Source: Actinomycetes bacterium (lineage in GTDB: Bacteria; Actinomycetota; Acidimicrobiia; Acidimicrobiales; RAAP-2). Taken from it: DNA of 7,085 nt. Made by a program: the position numbers and the translations under genes. The notes beneath the pieces are model-generated. The model was not told the DNA's origin, searched no databases, and saw nothing but the letters and a program-made list of their open reading frames with translations. Below, one piece after another: positions 1 through 5,551 of this stretch. Every line of letters begins with the position of its first letter. Within the stretch, counting starts at the first letter, position 1. The stretch is from assembly GCA_021826655.1 (NCBI GenBank), contig JAKAZC010000140.1, positions 1-7,085 on the forward strand, written 5' to 3'.

Positions 1-760
1 GCGTTTCTTCCAGCCGTTCAACGGCGAGCGGATCGACGCCGTCCGGCGGGCGATCGAGGAGGAGTTCGCCGGTTCCGAGCTCTACCCGATCCTGCTCACC
101 AGCCTGATCGAGGCGGCCGACCGGGTCGACTCGACGACCGGGGTCCAGATGGCCTACGTGAAGCAGTGGGCACAGCGCTCGTACCGGCCGCTCGAGCTGC
201 GACCACCGGTCCTGCTCCCCGGGCCGGGACGGGCGGTCCGGGGTGACGCGGTCGAGCTGGCACCGGCGCTCGGCGACTTCGACCTCGCGTACCTCGACCC
301 CCCGTACAACCAGCATCGGTACTTCACGAACTACCATGTCTGGGAGACCCTGGTGGCATGGGACGCGCCGGAGCACTACGGGGTCGCGTGCAAGCGGGTA
401 GACGCCCGCGAGCCGGCGACCAGGAGCGTGTTCGACTCCAAGCGGACCATGCCCGACGCGCTCCGCCACATCGTGCAGGCCGTCCGGTGCGAGATGCTGA
501 TCCTCTCGTACAACGACGAGTCCTGGGTGGAGCTCGACGAACTGGAGGAGATGTGCGGTCGGTTCGACGAGGTGGTGACGCTGTCCTTCGAGTCGGCCCG
601 GTACGTGGGCGCCCGCATCGGCATCCACAACCCGGCGGGGGAGAAGGTGGGCGCCGTGTCCCACCTGCGCAACCGCGAGTTCCTGGTGGTGGCCGGCGAT
701 CGGCACGGCGTGCGGCGAGCGGTCGACCGCCGGAACATGCCCGCCGCGGCTGTCGGCTGA
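1..760 (+). CDS. D12-class N6-adenine DNA methyltransferase, 5'-truncated by window edge
   Basis: The frame is open from base 2, giving 252 residues to the TGA at 758-760, so the true start and the N-terminal AdoMet-binding FxGxG motif lie upstream of the window. An internal ATG at 149 is not the start, because conserved-looking sequence continues before it. The catalytic motif IV, DPPYN, is coded at 296-310 and followed by QHRYFTNYHVWET, the pattern of MethyltransfD12 (Dam-like) enzymes that methylate adenine N6 in DNA. Further on are LSYNDE (motif near 507-524) and the C-terminal block VGARIGIHNPAGEKVG...SHLRNREFL typical of this subgroup. No restriction endonuclease is visible beside it, but only the downstream side can be seen, so it may be a solitary methylase or half of a restriction-modification pair. 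The recognition site cannot be read from the sequence. The PPK2 gene follows after 16 bp, which suggests co-transcription. The family call is firm; the biological role is open. Confidence 0.88.
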   Translation, partial: RFFQPFNGERIDAVRRAIEEEFAGSELYPILLTSLIEAADRVDSTTGVQMAYVKQWAQRSYRPLELRPPVLLPGPGRAVRGDAVELAPALGDFDLAYLDPPYNQHRYFTNYHVWETLVAWDAPEHYGVACKRVDAREPATRSVFDSKRTMPDALRHIVQAVRCEMLILSYNDESWVELDELEEMCGRFDEVVTLSFESARYVGARIGIHNPAGEKVGAVSHLRNREFLVVAGDRHGVRRAVDRRNMPAAAVG

Positions 761-776
761 GCACCGGAACCATGGC

Positions 777-1616
777 GTGCGCCGCATGAGCGTCCCGGAC
801 GACGACGGGTCCGCGCCGACGCCGGACCGCCGTCCGCGCCTCGAACGGGTCGACCTCGGTGCCCGCCTCTCGCGCGACGAGGAGGCCGAGCAGCTGGTCC
901 GGGCCCAGCGCCGCCTGCTCCACCTCCGCCTCCTGAACGGCGGTCAGCTCGGCGACGGCCGGCTCGGCCCGCCGGTCTGCGTGGTGTTCGAGGGGTGGGA
1001 CGCGTCGGGGAAGGGCGGGGCCATCAAGCGCCTGATCAGCTCGATCGACCCCCGCCACGTCCGGGTCGTCCAGTTCGGCGCGCCCTCCCCCGACGAGCTT
1101 CGGCACCACTTCCTCTGGCGCTTCTTCCCCTCCCTGCCGGGCTGGGGCGGGATGGCCGTGCTCGACCGCAGCTGGTACGGGCGGGTGCTCGTCGAACGGG
1201 TGGAGAAGCTGGCCAGCGAGGAGCAGTGGTCCCGCGCCTACCACGAGATCAGCAACTTCGAACGGTCGCTGGCCGAGGAGGGGATGGTCGTCATAAAGAT
1301 CTGGATGCACGTCTCCCACGACGAGCAGCTGAAGCGTTTCGAGGCCAGGGACGCGGACCCGCTCAAGCGCTGGAAGCTGACCGACGAGGACTGGCGCAAT
1401 CGCGAGAAGCGGCCCCAGTACGAGGCGGCTGTCGAGGACATGCTCGCCTATACCGACCACGAGCTCGCCCCGTGGGACGTGATCCCCGCCGAGCAGAAGC
1501 GCTACGGCCGGGTGAGCGTGCTGCAGACGGTCATCGCCCGGATGGAGGAGGGGATGCGGCGCTGGGGCCTCGACGTCCCGCCCTCCACCGGCGCGGACTA
1601 CGACGCGCCCTCCTGA
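777..1616 (+). CDS. ppk2: Polyphosphate kinase 2 (PPK2) family protein
   Basis: This cytosolic enzyme family transfers phosphate between polyphosphate and nucleotides. The 279-residue product is a single PPK2 domain: Walker A GWDASGKGG at residues 73-81, Walker B region AVLDRSWYGR at 127-136, and the lid segment RFEARDADPLKRWKLTDEDW at about 187-206, rich in Arg/Lys for polyphosphate binding. The stretch DRSWYGRVLVERVE closely recalls the polyphosphate:AMP phosphotransferase (class II) type. Class II proteins are often two fused PPK2 domains, whereas this one has one. Nucleotide preference (AMP, ADP or GDP) is therefore uncertain. Residues 1-20 are an acidic, Pro-rich and probably disordered tail. 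GTG at 777 is chosen because GGAA lies 7 nt upstream; ATG at 786, three codons in, is an equally plausible start. The ATG at 772 is out of frame. It probably shares a transcript with the methylase upstream and ends before a hairpin at 1635-1662. Confidence 0.93.
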   Translation: MRRMSVPDDDGSAPTPDRRPRLERVDLGARLSRDEEAEQLVRAQRRLLHLRLLNGGQLGDGRLGPPVCVVFEGWDASGKGGAIKRLISSIDPRHVRVVQFGAPSPDELRHHFLWRFFPSLPGWGGMAVLDRSWYGRVLVERVEKLASEEQWSRAYHEISNFERSLAEEGMVVIKIWMHVSHDEQLKRFEARDADPLKRWKLTDEDWRNREKRPQYEAAVEDMLAYTDHELAPWDVIPAEQKRYGRVSVLQTVIARMEEGMRRWGLDVPPSTGADYDAPS

Positions 1617-1634
1617 GCCACGACCCGACCCGTC

Positions 1635-1662
1635 GGTCCCGGCCCCGGACGGGGCCCGGACC
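1635..1662. terminator. Candidate bidirectional hairpin terminator between convergent genes
   Basis: Arms of 12 bases (1635-1646 and 1651-1662) pair as GGCCCC/GGGGCC, one C-C mismatch, then GGTCC/GGACC, closing a 4-base GGAC loop. It sits in the 60-bp gap between the stops of PPK2 and the desaturase, where a shared terminator is expected. There is no T-tract on either strand, so it is not a canonical intrinsic terminator, although high-GC actinobacteria often use such stems. Confidence 0.5.
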
Positions 1663-1672
1663 GGCCCCGGAC
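1639..1672. repeat. 12-bp direct repeat in the PPK2/desaturase gap
   Basis: CCGGCCCCGGAC occurs exactly at 1639-1650 and again at 1661-1672, 22 bp apart start to start. The second copy lets the central GGGGCC (1651-1656) pair either backward with 1641-1646 or forward with GGCCCC at 1663-1668, giving two mutually exclusive hairpins. Extreme GC content makes some repetition likely by chance. Confidence 0.55.
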
Positions 1673-1676
1673 CGGT

Positions 1677-2618
1677 TCAGCCCGGCACGCCCGCGGTGCG
1701 TGGCTCCCTGGTGACCGCCATGATCCGGGGCGGAACGGGCCGCAAGTCGCGCACGACGCGCAGCTTGGCGAGCAGCCGCAGCCCCAGCCAGGTGACGTCG
1801 AGCTCCCAGCGGGCGAACCCCTGCCGGGCCGCTCCGGGGAAGCGGTGGTGGTTGTTGTGCCAGCCCTCCCCCATCGTCAGCAGCGCCAGCACCCAGTTGT
1901 TGCGGCTCGTGTCGGTCGTGTCGTACCGCCGGGTGCCGACGGTGTGGGCCAGGGAGTTGATGGCGAAGGTGGCGTGGTACAGGAGCACCGTCGAGATGGA
2001 GAAGCCCCAGACGAGCATCTGGGGCCCCGACGTGTGCGACCCGGGCCACAGGTGCCCCACGGCGAAGCCGAGCGCCGACATGGCGACGATGGCCGCCGCC
2101 GGGACCACGTGGTGGAACCGGTCGAGGAACCGCAGCTCACGATAGGCCGCCAGGTCCTCCACCAGGGCGAGGTCGGTGTCGTGGTTGGCCGGCGCGAAGA
2201 TCCAGAGCACGTGGCTCCGGAAGAAGCCGTCGAGCAGCGGGGAGTGCGGGTCCCCCCGCCGGTCGGTGGACCGGTGGTGGCGGCGGTGATGGGCCGCCCA
2301 CCACAGCGGGCCCCGCTGGGCCGCCGCCGCGCCCAGCAGCGCACCGCCCAGCTGGACCGGGCGCGAGACGCGGAAGGCGCGGTGCGAGAAGTACCGGTGG
2401 TAGAAGCCGGTGATCCCGAAGAGGCGGGCGGCGTACATCCCCACGCAGACCCCGACGGCCACCGGGCTCCACCCGACCACGAGGACCGCCAGGCACGACA
2501 GGTGCACGAGGGCGAAGGGGATCCCCAACCGCCAGGACCCGCTGGTGGGAGGCGGCCCGCCGGGGACCGGGACGGGGACGTCCGGTGGCGCACCGATCGG
2601 GGGGAGCACGTCGGCCAT
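1677..2618 (-). CDS. Membrane acyl-CoA (delta-9 type) fatty acid desaturase
   Basis: This 313-residue integral membrane di-iron enzyme would introduce a cis double bond into a fatty acyl-CoA using O2 and an electron donor. The three diagnostic histidine boxes are present: HRYFSH at residues 74-79, HRRHH at 111-115 (inside WWAAHHRRHHRSTD), and HNNHH at 254-258 (inside MGEGWHNNHHRFP). Hydrophobic segments near residues 33-70, 87-105, 168-192 and 198-222 fit the usual membrane hairpins. The length matches bacterial stearoyl-CoA desaturase-like proteins without a fused cytochrome b5 or ferredoxin domain, so a separate electron donor is needed and none is visible here. The N-terminus (residues 5-25) is a Pro-rich cytosolic tail. 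The ATG at 2618 has no Shine-Dalgarno but a TAGAAA element 6 nt upstream, consistent with a leaderless message. The gene is transcribed alone, divergent from the amidase and convergent with PPK2. Regiospecificity (delta-9) is assumed from the family and not shown. Confidence 0.94.
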   Translation of the reverse strand: MADVLPPIGAPPDVPVPVPGGPPPTSGSWRLGIPFALVHLSCLAVLVVGWSPVAVGVCVGMYAARLFGITGFYHRYFSHRAFRVSRPVQLGGALLGAAAAQRGPLWWAAHHRRHHRSTDRRGDPHSPLLDGFFRSHVLWIFAPANHDTDLALVEDLAAYRELRFLDRFHHVVPAAAIVAMSALGFAVGHLWPGSHTSGPQMLVWGFSISTVLLYHATFAINSLAHTVGTRRYDTTDTSRNNWVLALLTMGEGWHNNHHRFPGAARQGFARWELDVTWLGLRLLAKLRVVRDLRPVPPRIMAVTREPRTAGVPG

Positions 2619-2624
2619 GGTCGG

Positions 2625-2630
2625 TTTCTA
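2625..2630 (-). promoter_or_regulatory. Possible -10 element of the desaturase (leaderless)
   Basis: On the minus strand TAGAAA, preceded by TG with one base between (extended -10 form), lies 6 nt before the ATG. It matches TATAAT at 4 of 6 positions. I see no -35 hexamer. The spacing would put the transcription start at or next to the start codon. Confidence 0.3.
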
Positions 2631-2684
2631 TCACCCCCGTGCGGGGTCTCCGGCAGCGTTCGGGTGCGGGCCGGCCGACCGTGG

Positions 2685-2690
2685 TAACCA
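2685..2690 (+). promoter_or_regulatory. Possible -10 element of the amidase (leaderless)
   Basis: TAACCA lies 6 nt before the first ATG (2697), the spacing expected of a leaderless actinobacterial transcript. It lacks the final T of TANNNT and has no clear -35. It overlaps a 9-bp dyad TGGTAACCA (2682-2690) that could equally be a regulator half-site. Confidence 0.22.
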
Positions 2691-2761
2691 GGGGGCATGG
2701 GAACAGGGGGCATGGAACCGGGGGGCATGGAACCGGGGGGCATGGGAACAGGGGGCATGGA
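2691..2761. repeat. 15-bp tandem repeat at the amidase start, each unit with an ATG
   Basis: Four full 15-bp units start at 2691, 2706, 2721 and 2736, and an 11-base fifth follows at 2751-2761. Each begins GGGGGCATGG. The units come in two versions: ending GAACA (units 1 and 4) and ending AACCG (units 2 and 3), so the order is A-B-B-A. Because 15 is a multiple of three, all five ATGs (2697, 2712, 2727, 2742, 2757) are in one frame with the amidase. Confidence 0.92.
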
Positions 2762-4163
2762 CTTCCGCCGCGAGTCCGTCGCCGGGCTGGCCGGGATGGT
2801 GCGCTCGGGCCGCCTCGCCGCCCGCGAGCTGACCGCCCACGCGTTGGATCGGATAGAGACCCTCAACCCCCGGGTGAACGCCTTCGTCGCGGTCGACGGC
2901 GAGCGGGCGATGGAGCAGGCGGCGGCCGTCGACCAGCTGGTCGCCTCGGGCGGCGATCCGGGACCCCTCGCCGGGATCCCGCTCGGGGTGAAGGACGTCG
3001 AGCACGCGGCGGGCTACCGGACGACCATGGGCTCGCACCTGTTCGCCCGCTCCCCGGTGGCGCTCGTCGACTCTCCGTTCGTCGCCCGGCTCCGCGCGGC
3101 GGGGTGCGTGGTGGTGGGCAAGACCAACACGCCCGAGCTCGCGTGGACGCCCCACACCGCGAACAACCTCTTCGGCGAGACGCGGAACCCCTTCGACCCG
3201 GCGCACAGCGCCGGGGGGTCCTCCGGCGGCTCCGCCGCGGCGCTGGCCTCGGGCATGGTCCCCCTGGCCACGGGAACGGACGGGGGAGGGTCCATCCGGA
3301 TCCCCGCGTCGTGCTGCGGCCTGTCGGGCGTGAAGCCCTCGCTCGGGCGGGTGCCCGCCGGCGGGGCCGAGCCCCCGTCCTGGCTCGGCCTCTCCACCCC
3401 GGGGCCCATGGCACGGCGGATCGCCGACATCGTCACCGCACTCGACGTGGCCGTCGGCCCCGAGCCGACCGACCTGCGGGTGCTCCCCCGCCCCGAGGCC
3501 TCGTGGCCCGCCGCCCTGGTCGACCCGCACGTGCCCTCGCGGGTGGCGTGGGCCCCGTCCCTCGGGTACGCCACCGTCGACCGCGAGGTGCTCGACATCT
3601 GCGAGCGGGCGCTTGCGGTGCTGGAGCGGCTCGGCGCCGAGATCGTCGAGGTGGACCCCGTGTTCGACGAGGACCCCTTGCGGGCGTGGCTCACCATGGT
3701 GGGGGCGTTCCTGCACCGGACCCTCCACCCGCTGCGGGAGCACCCCGACCGGGACCGCCTCGACCCCGAGCTCGCGCGCCTGGTGGAGCGTGCCGCCTCC
3801 ACCACGGGGCTCGAGCTCCTCGGGGCCTTCGACGAGTGCCATCGCATGAACCTGCGCCTGGTGGAGCTCTTCCACGACGCCCGGCTCCTCGTCACCCCGA
3901 CGATGGCCGGCCCGCCACCGCCGCTCGCCCTCGGCGCGGCCGGCCTGGTGAACGGCGCGGTGGAGGACAACTGGGTGCGCTTCACCTATCCCTTCAACAT
4001 GACCGGGTCACCCGCGGCGACCGTGTGCGCCGGCCTGACCGGGGCGGGGCTGCCCGTCGGCCTGCAGCTCGTCGGGCCCCAGCACGCCGACCTGGTCGTC
4101 ATCCGGTCCGCCGCGGCGCTCGAGTCGGCCCTCGGGTTCGACGAGCTGGCGCCTATCGGCTGA
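2697..4163 (+). CDS. Amidase signature (AS) family hydrolase
   Basis: This is a probable cytosolic amide-bond hydrolase with a Ser-cisSer-Lys triad. Counting from ATG 2697 (488 residues), the catalytic Lys is K99 in GIPLGVKD, the cis-Ser is S175 in AGGSSGGSAA, and the nucleophile is S199 in GTDGGGSIRIPA. The 24-residue spacing between the two serines equals that of FAAH (217/241). The C-terminal block NMTGSPAATVCAGLTGAGLPVGLQLVG is also typical. It is not obviously GatA, as no gatB or gatC is nearby. The substrate cannot be assigned. The first 20 residues are a Gly/Met repeat coded by the tandem repeat. The recognisable family sequence begins at MDFRRESVAGLAGMVRSG, so ATG 2757 (468 residues) is a strong alternative start. 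2697 is used because a -10-like element stands just before it. No well-spaced Shine-Dalgarno exists for any of the five ATGs. The gene stands alone and ends 6 bp from the convergent acyl-CoA dehydrogenase. Confidence 0.92.
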   Translation: MGTGGMEPGGMEPGGMGTGGMDFRRESVAGLAGMVRSGRLAARELTAHALDRIETLNPRVNAFVAVDGERAMEQAAAVDQLVASGGDPGPLAGIPLGVKDVEHAAGYRTTMGSHLFARSPVALVDSPFVARLRAAGCVVVGKTNTPELAWTPHTANNLFGETRNPFDPAHSAGGSSGGSAAALASGMVPLATGTDGGGSIRIPASCCGLSGVKPSLGRVPAGGAEPPSWLGLSTPGPMARRIADIVTALDVAVGPEPTDLRVLPRPEASWPAALVDPHVPSRVAWAPSLGYATVDREVLDICERALAVLERLGAEIVEVDPVFDEDPLRAWLTMVGAFLHRTLHPLREHPDRDRLDPELARLVERAASTTGLELLGAFDECHRMNLRLVELFHDARLLVTPTMAGPPPPLALGAAGLVNGAVEDNWVRFTYPFNMTGSPAATVCAGLTGAGLPVGLQLVGPQHADLVVIRSAAALESALGFDELAPIG

Positions 4164-4169
4164 CCCGCC

Positions 4170-5471
4170 TCAGGAGTCCGCCGTCACCTCCGACAGCAGG
4201 TCGGCGAACTTGCGGCGTGCCGCCTCCCGCCGGGTCGGGACGTGCTCGGTCGGCACCTCGGTGGGCGAGTACCCCTTCAGCGTGCGCCGGGCGACCGTCT
4301 GGCGGTGGACCTCGTCGGGACCGTCGTAGAAGCGGGCCCCCCGGGCGGCCCGGTACATCGACTCGAGCGGCAGGTCCGAGGAGTACCCGAGCGAGCCGTG
4401 CACCTGCAGGGCCCGATCGACCACGTCGTACAGGACCCCGGCGCCGAAGTACTTGATCATCGCGATCTCGAGCCGGGCGGCCGCCGCGCCCTGCTGGTCC
4501 ATCTTCCACGCGGCGTGCAGCGTCATCAGGCGGGCGGCCTGCATCTGGGCCAGCGAGTCGGCCACCCAGTTCTGGACGGTCTGCTTCTCCGAGAGCAACG
4601 AGCCGTGCGCGAACCGCGACACCGCCCGCTCGCACAGCATGTCGAAGGCACGCCTCGACTGGCCGAGCCAGCGCATGCAGTGGTGGATCCGCCCGGGCCC
4701 GAGCCGCGCCTGGGCCAGCTGGAACCCCTCCCCCTCGCGCCCGAGCAGGTTCTCCACCGGCACCCGCACGTCGCGATAGGCGATCTCGGCGTGGTTGCCG
4801 AACTTCCCGTAGGGGGCCCCGGGGTCCTCCATGGTCGACACGTCGCGCACGATCTCGACCCCGGGCGTGTCCGCGGGGACGATGATCATCGAGCAGCCCT
4901 GGTAGGGGTGGACGTCGGGATTGGTCACCACCATCACGATGAGGAAGTCGGCCACCGAGCCGTTGGTCGTGAACCACTTGCGGCCGTTGATGACGAACTC
5001 GTCGCCGTCGCGCACGGCGCGGGTCCGCAGGAGCGTGGGGTCGGATCCCGCGGTGTCGGGCTCGGTCATCGAGAACCCGCTCCGCAGCGCCCCGTCGAGC
5101 AACGGTCGGAGCCACCGCTCGCGCTGGTCCTCCCGGCCCGTCGTCCCGGTCCCGATGGCCAGCAGCTCGGCGTTCCCCGAGTCCGGGGCGTTGTTGCCGA
5201 AAACGAGAGGCGCCAGGGGCGACTGGCCCAGGACCTCGTGCATCAGGCCCAGCCTCACCTGACCGAACCCCTCCCCGCCGAGCTCGGGCGGCAGGTGGGC
5301 GGCCCACAGGCCCTGGGACTTCACCTGCTCCTGCAACGGCCGGACGAACCGCAGCGACTCGTCGTAGGAGAGCTCGAGCGTCTCGAGCGGGAAGACCTCC
5401 TCCCTGACGAAGGCCCGCATCCACTCGAGCTTGGCCTCGAACTCCGGTTCGGTCGAGAAGTCCCAGGCCAT
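4170..5471 (-). CDS. Acyl-CoA dehydrogenase family flavoprotein
   Basis: This 433-residue FAD enzyme would form the alpha,beta double bond of an acyl-CoA, passing electrons to ETF, in fatty-acid or related acyl-CoA breakdown. Seen in order: N-terminal helical domain (1-128), the FAD/substrate beta-domain signature [13 protein letters not shown] (133-145) with [11 protein letters not shown] (161-171), and the C-terminal helical domain with [15 protein letters not shown] (356-370) and [16 protein letters not shown] (380-395). The DGPDEVH ending is that of the ACAD10/11-like and many actinobacterial FadE proteins. It puts Asp383 where medium-chain enzymes have the catalytic Glu of YEG. ATG 5471 is chosen over an upstream in-frame ATG (5519) because GGAGG lies 6 nt before it and [14 protein letters not shown] is a typical family start. 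The gene is monocistronic here, divergent from bioB. Chain-length preference is unknown. Confidence 0.93.
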   Translation of the reverse strand: MAWDFSTEPEFEAKLEWMRAFVREEVFPLETLELSYDESLRFVRPLQEQVKSQGLWAAHLPPELGGEGFGQVRLGLMHEVLGQSPLAPLVFGNNAPDSGNAELLAIGTGTTGREDQRERWLRPLLDGALRSGFSMTEPDTAGSDPTLLRTRAVRDGDEFVINGRKWFTTNGSVADFLIVMVVTNPDVHPYQGCSMIIVPADTPGVEIVRDVSTMEDPGAPYGKFGNHAEIAYRDVRVPVENLLGREGEGFQLAQARLGPGRIHHCMRWLGQSRRAFDMLCERAVSRFAHGSLLSEKQTVQNWVADSLAQMQAARLMTLHAAWKMDQQGAAAARLEIAMIKYFGAGVLYDVVDRALQVHGSLGYSSDLPLESMYRAARGARFYDGPDEVHRQTVARRTLKGYSPTEVPTEHVPTRREAARRKFADLLSEVTADS

Positions 5472-5477
5472 GCGCGC

Positions 5478-5482
5478 CCTCC
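5478..5482 (-). promoter_or_regulatory. Shine-Dalgarno deciding the acyl-CoA dehydrogenase start
   Basis: GGAGG on the minus strand is 6 nt from ATG 5471, an optimal spacing. It is the only clear Shine-Dalgarno in the window and argues against the longer reading from 5519. Confidence 0.75.
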
Positions 5483-5538
5483 AATCGGTCGGCTCGGCCA
5501 CGCGGCCGCTCGGGTTCACGTGGACGACACCATGCCAC

Positions 5539-5544
5539 TACCGT
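5539..5544 (+). promoter_or_regulatory. Possible leaderless bioB promoter (-10 TACCGT)
   Basis: TACCGT fits TANNNT and ends 7 nt before GTG 5552. TTCACG at 5515-5520 with an 18-bp spacer could serve as -35. CCAC and GTGG (5535-5538 and 5543-5546) flank the TACC core as a short dyad, a possible repressor contact. No experimental support. Confidence 0.35.
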
Positions 5545-5551
5545 GGTCGCC

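Noticed and set aside
324..1460. A 378-residue minus frame opposite the methylase and PPK2
   Set aside because: It is antisense to two genes with catalytic motifs, and its own sequence is low-complexity Arg/Pro with no recognisable motif.
2691..2761. The G-rich repeat as a CRISPR array or a transposon end
   Set aside because: The units are contiguous 15-mers without spacers, there is no inverted partner, and no cas or transposase gene is present.
2697..4163. The amidase as GatA of the glutamyl-tRNA amidotransferase
   Set aside because: No gatB or gatC is adjacent, and the nucleophile motif GTDGGGSIRIPA with the following CCGLSG is the general amidase form rather than typical GatA.
2585..4456. 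A 623-residue open frame on the + strand across the amidase and into the acyl-CoA dehydrogenase
   Set aside because: The translation is Arg/Gly/Pro/Ala-rich low complexity with no family pattern, typical of a shadow frame in very GC-rich DNA, and it overlaps two well-supported genes.
5472..5519. A 16-residue N-terminal extension of the acyl-CoA dehydrogenase from ATG 5519
   Set aside because: A well-spaced GGAGG stands before ATG 5471, and the extension does not resemble family N-termini.
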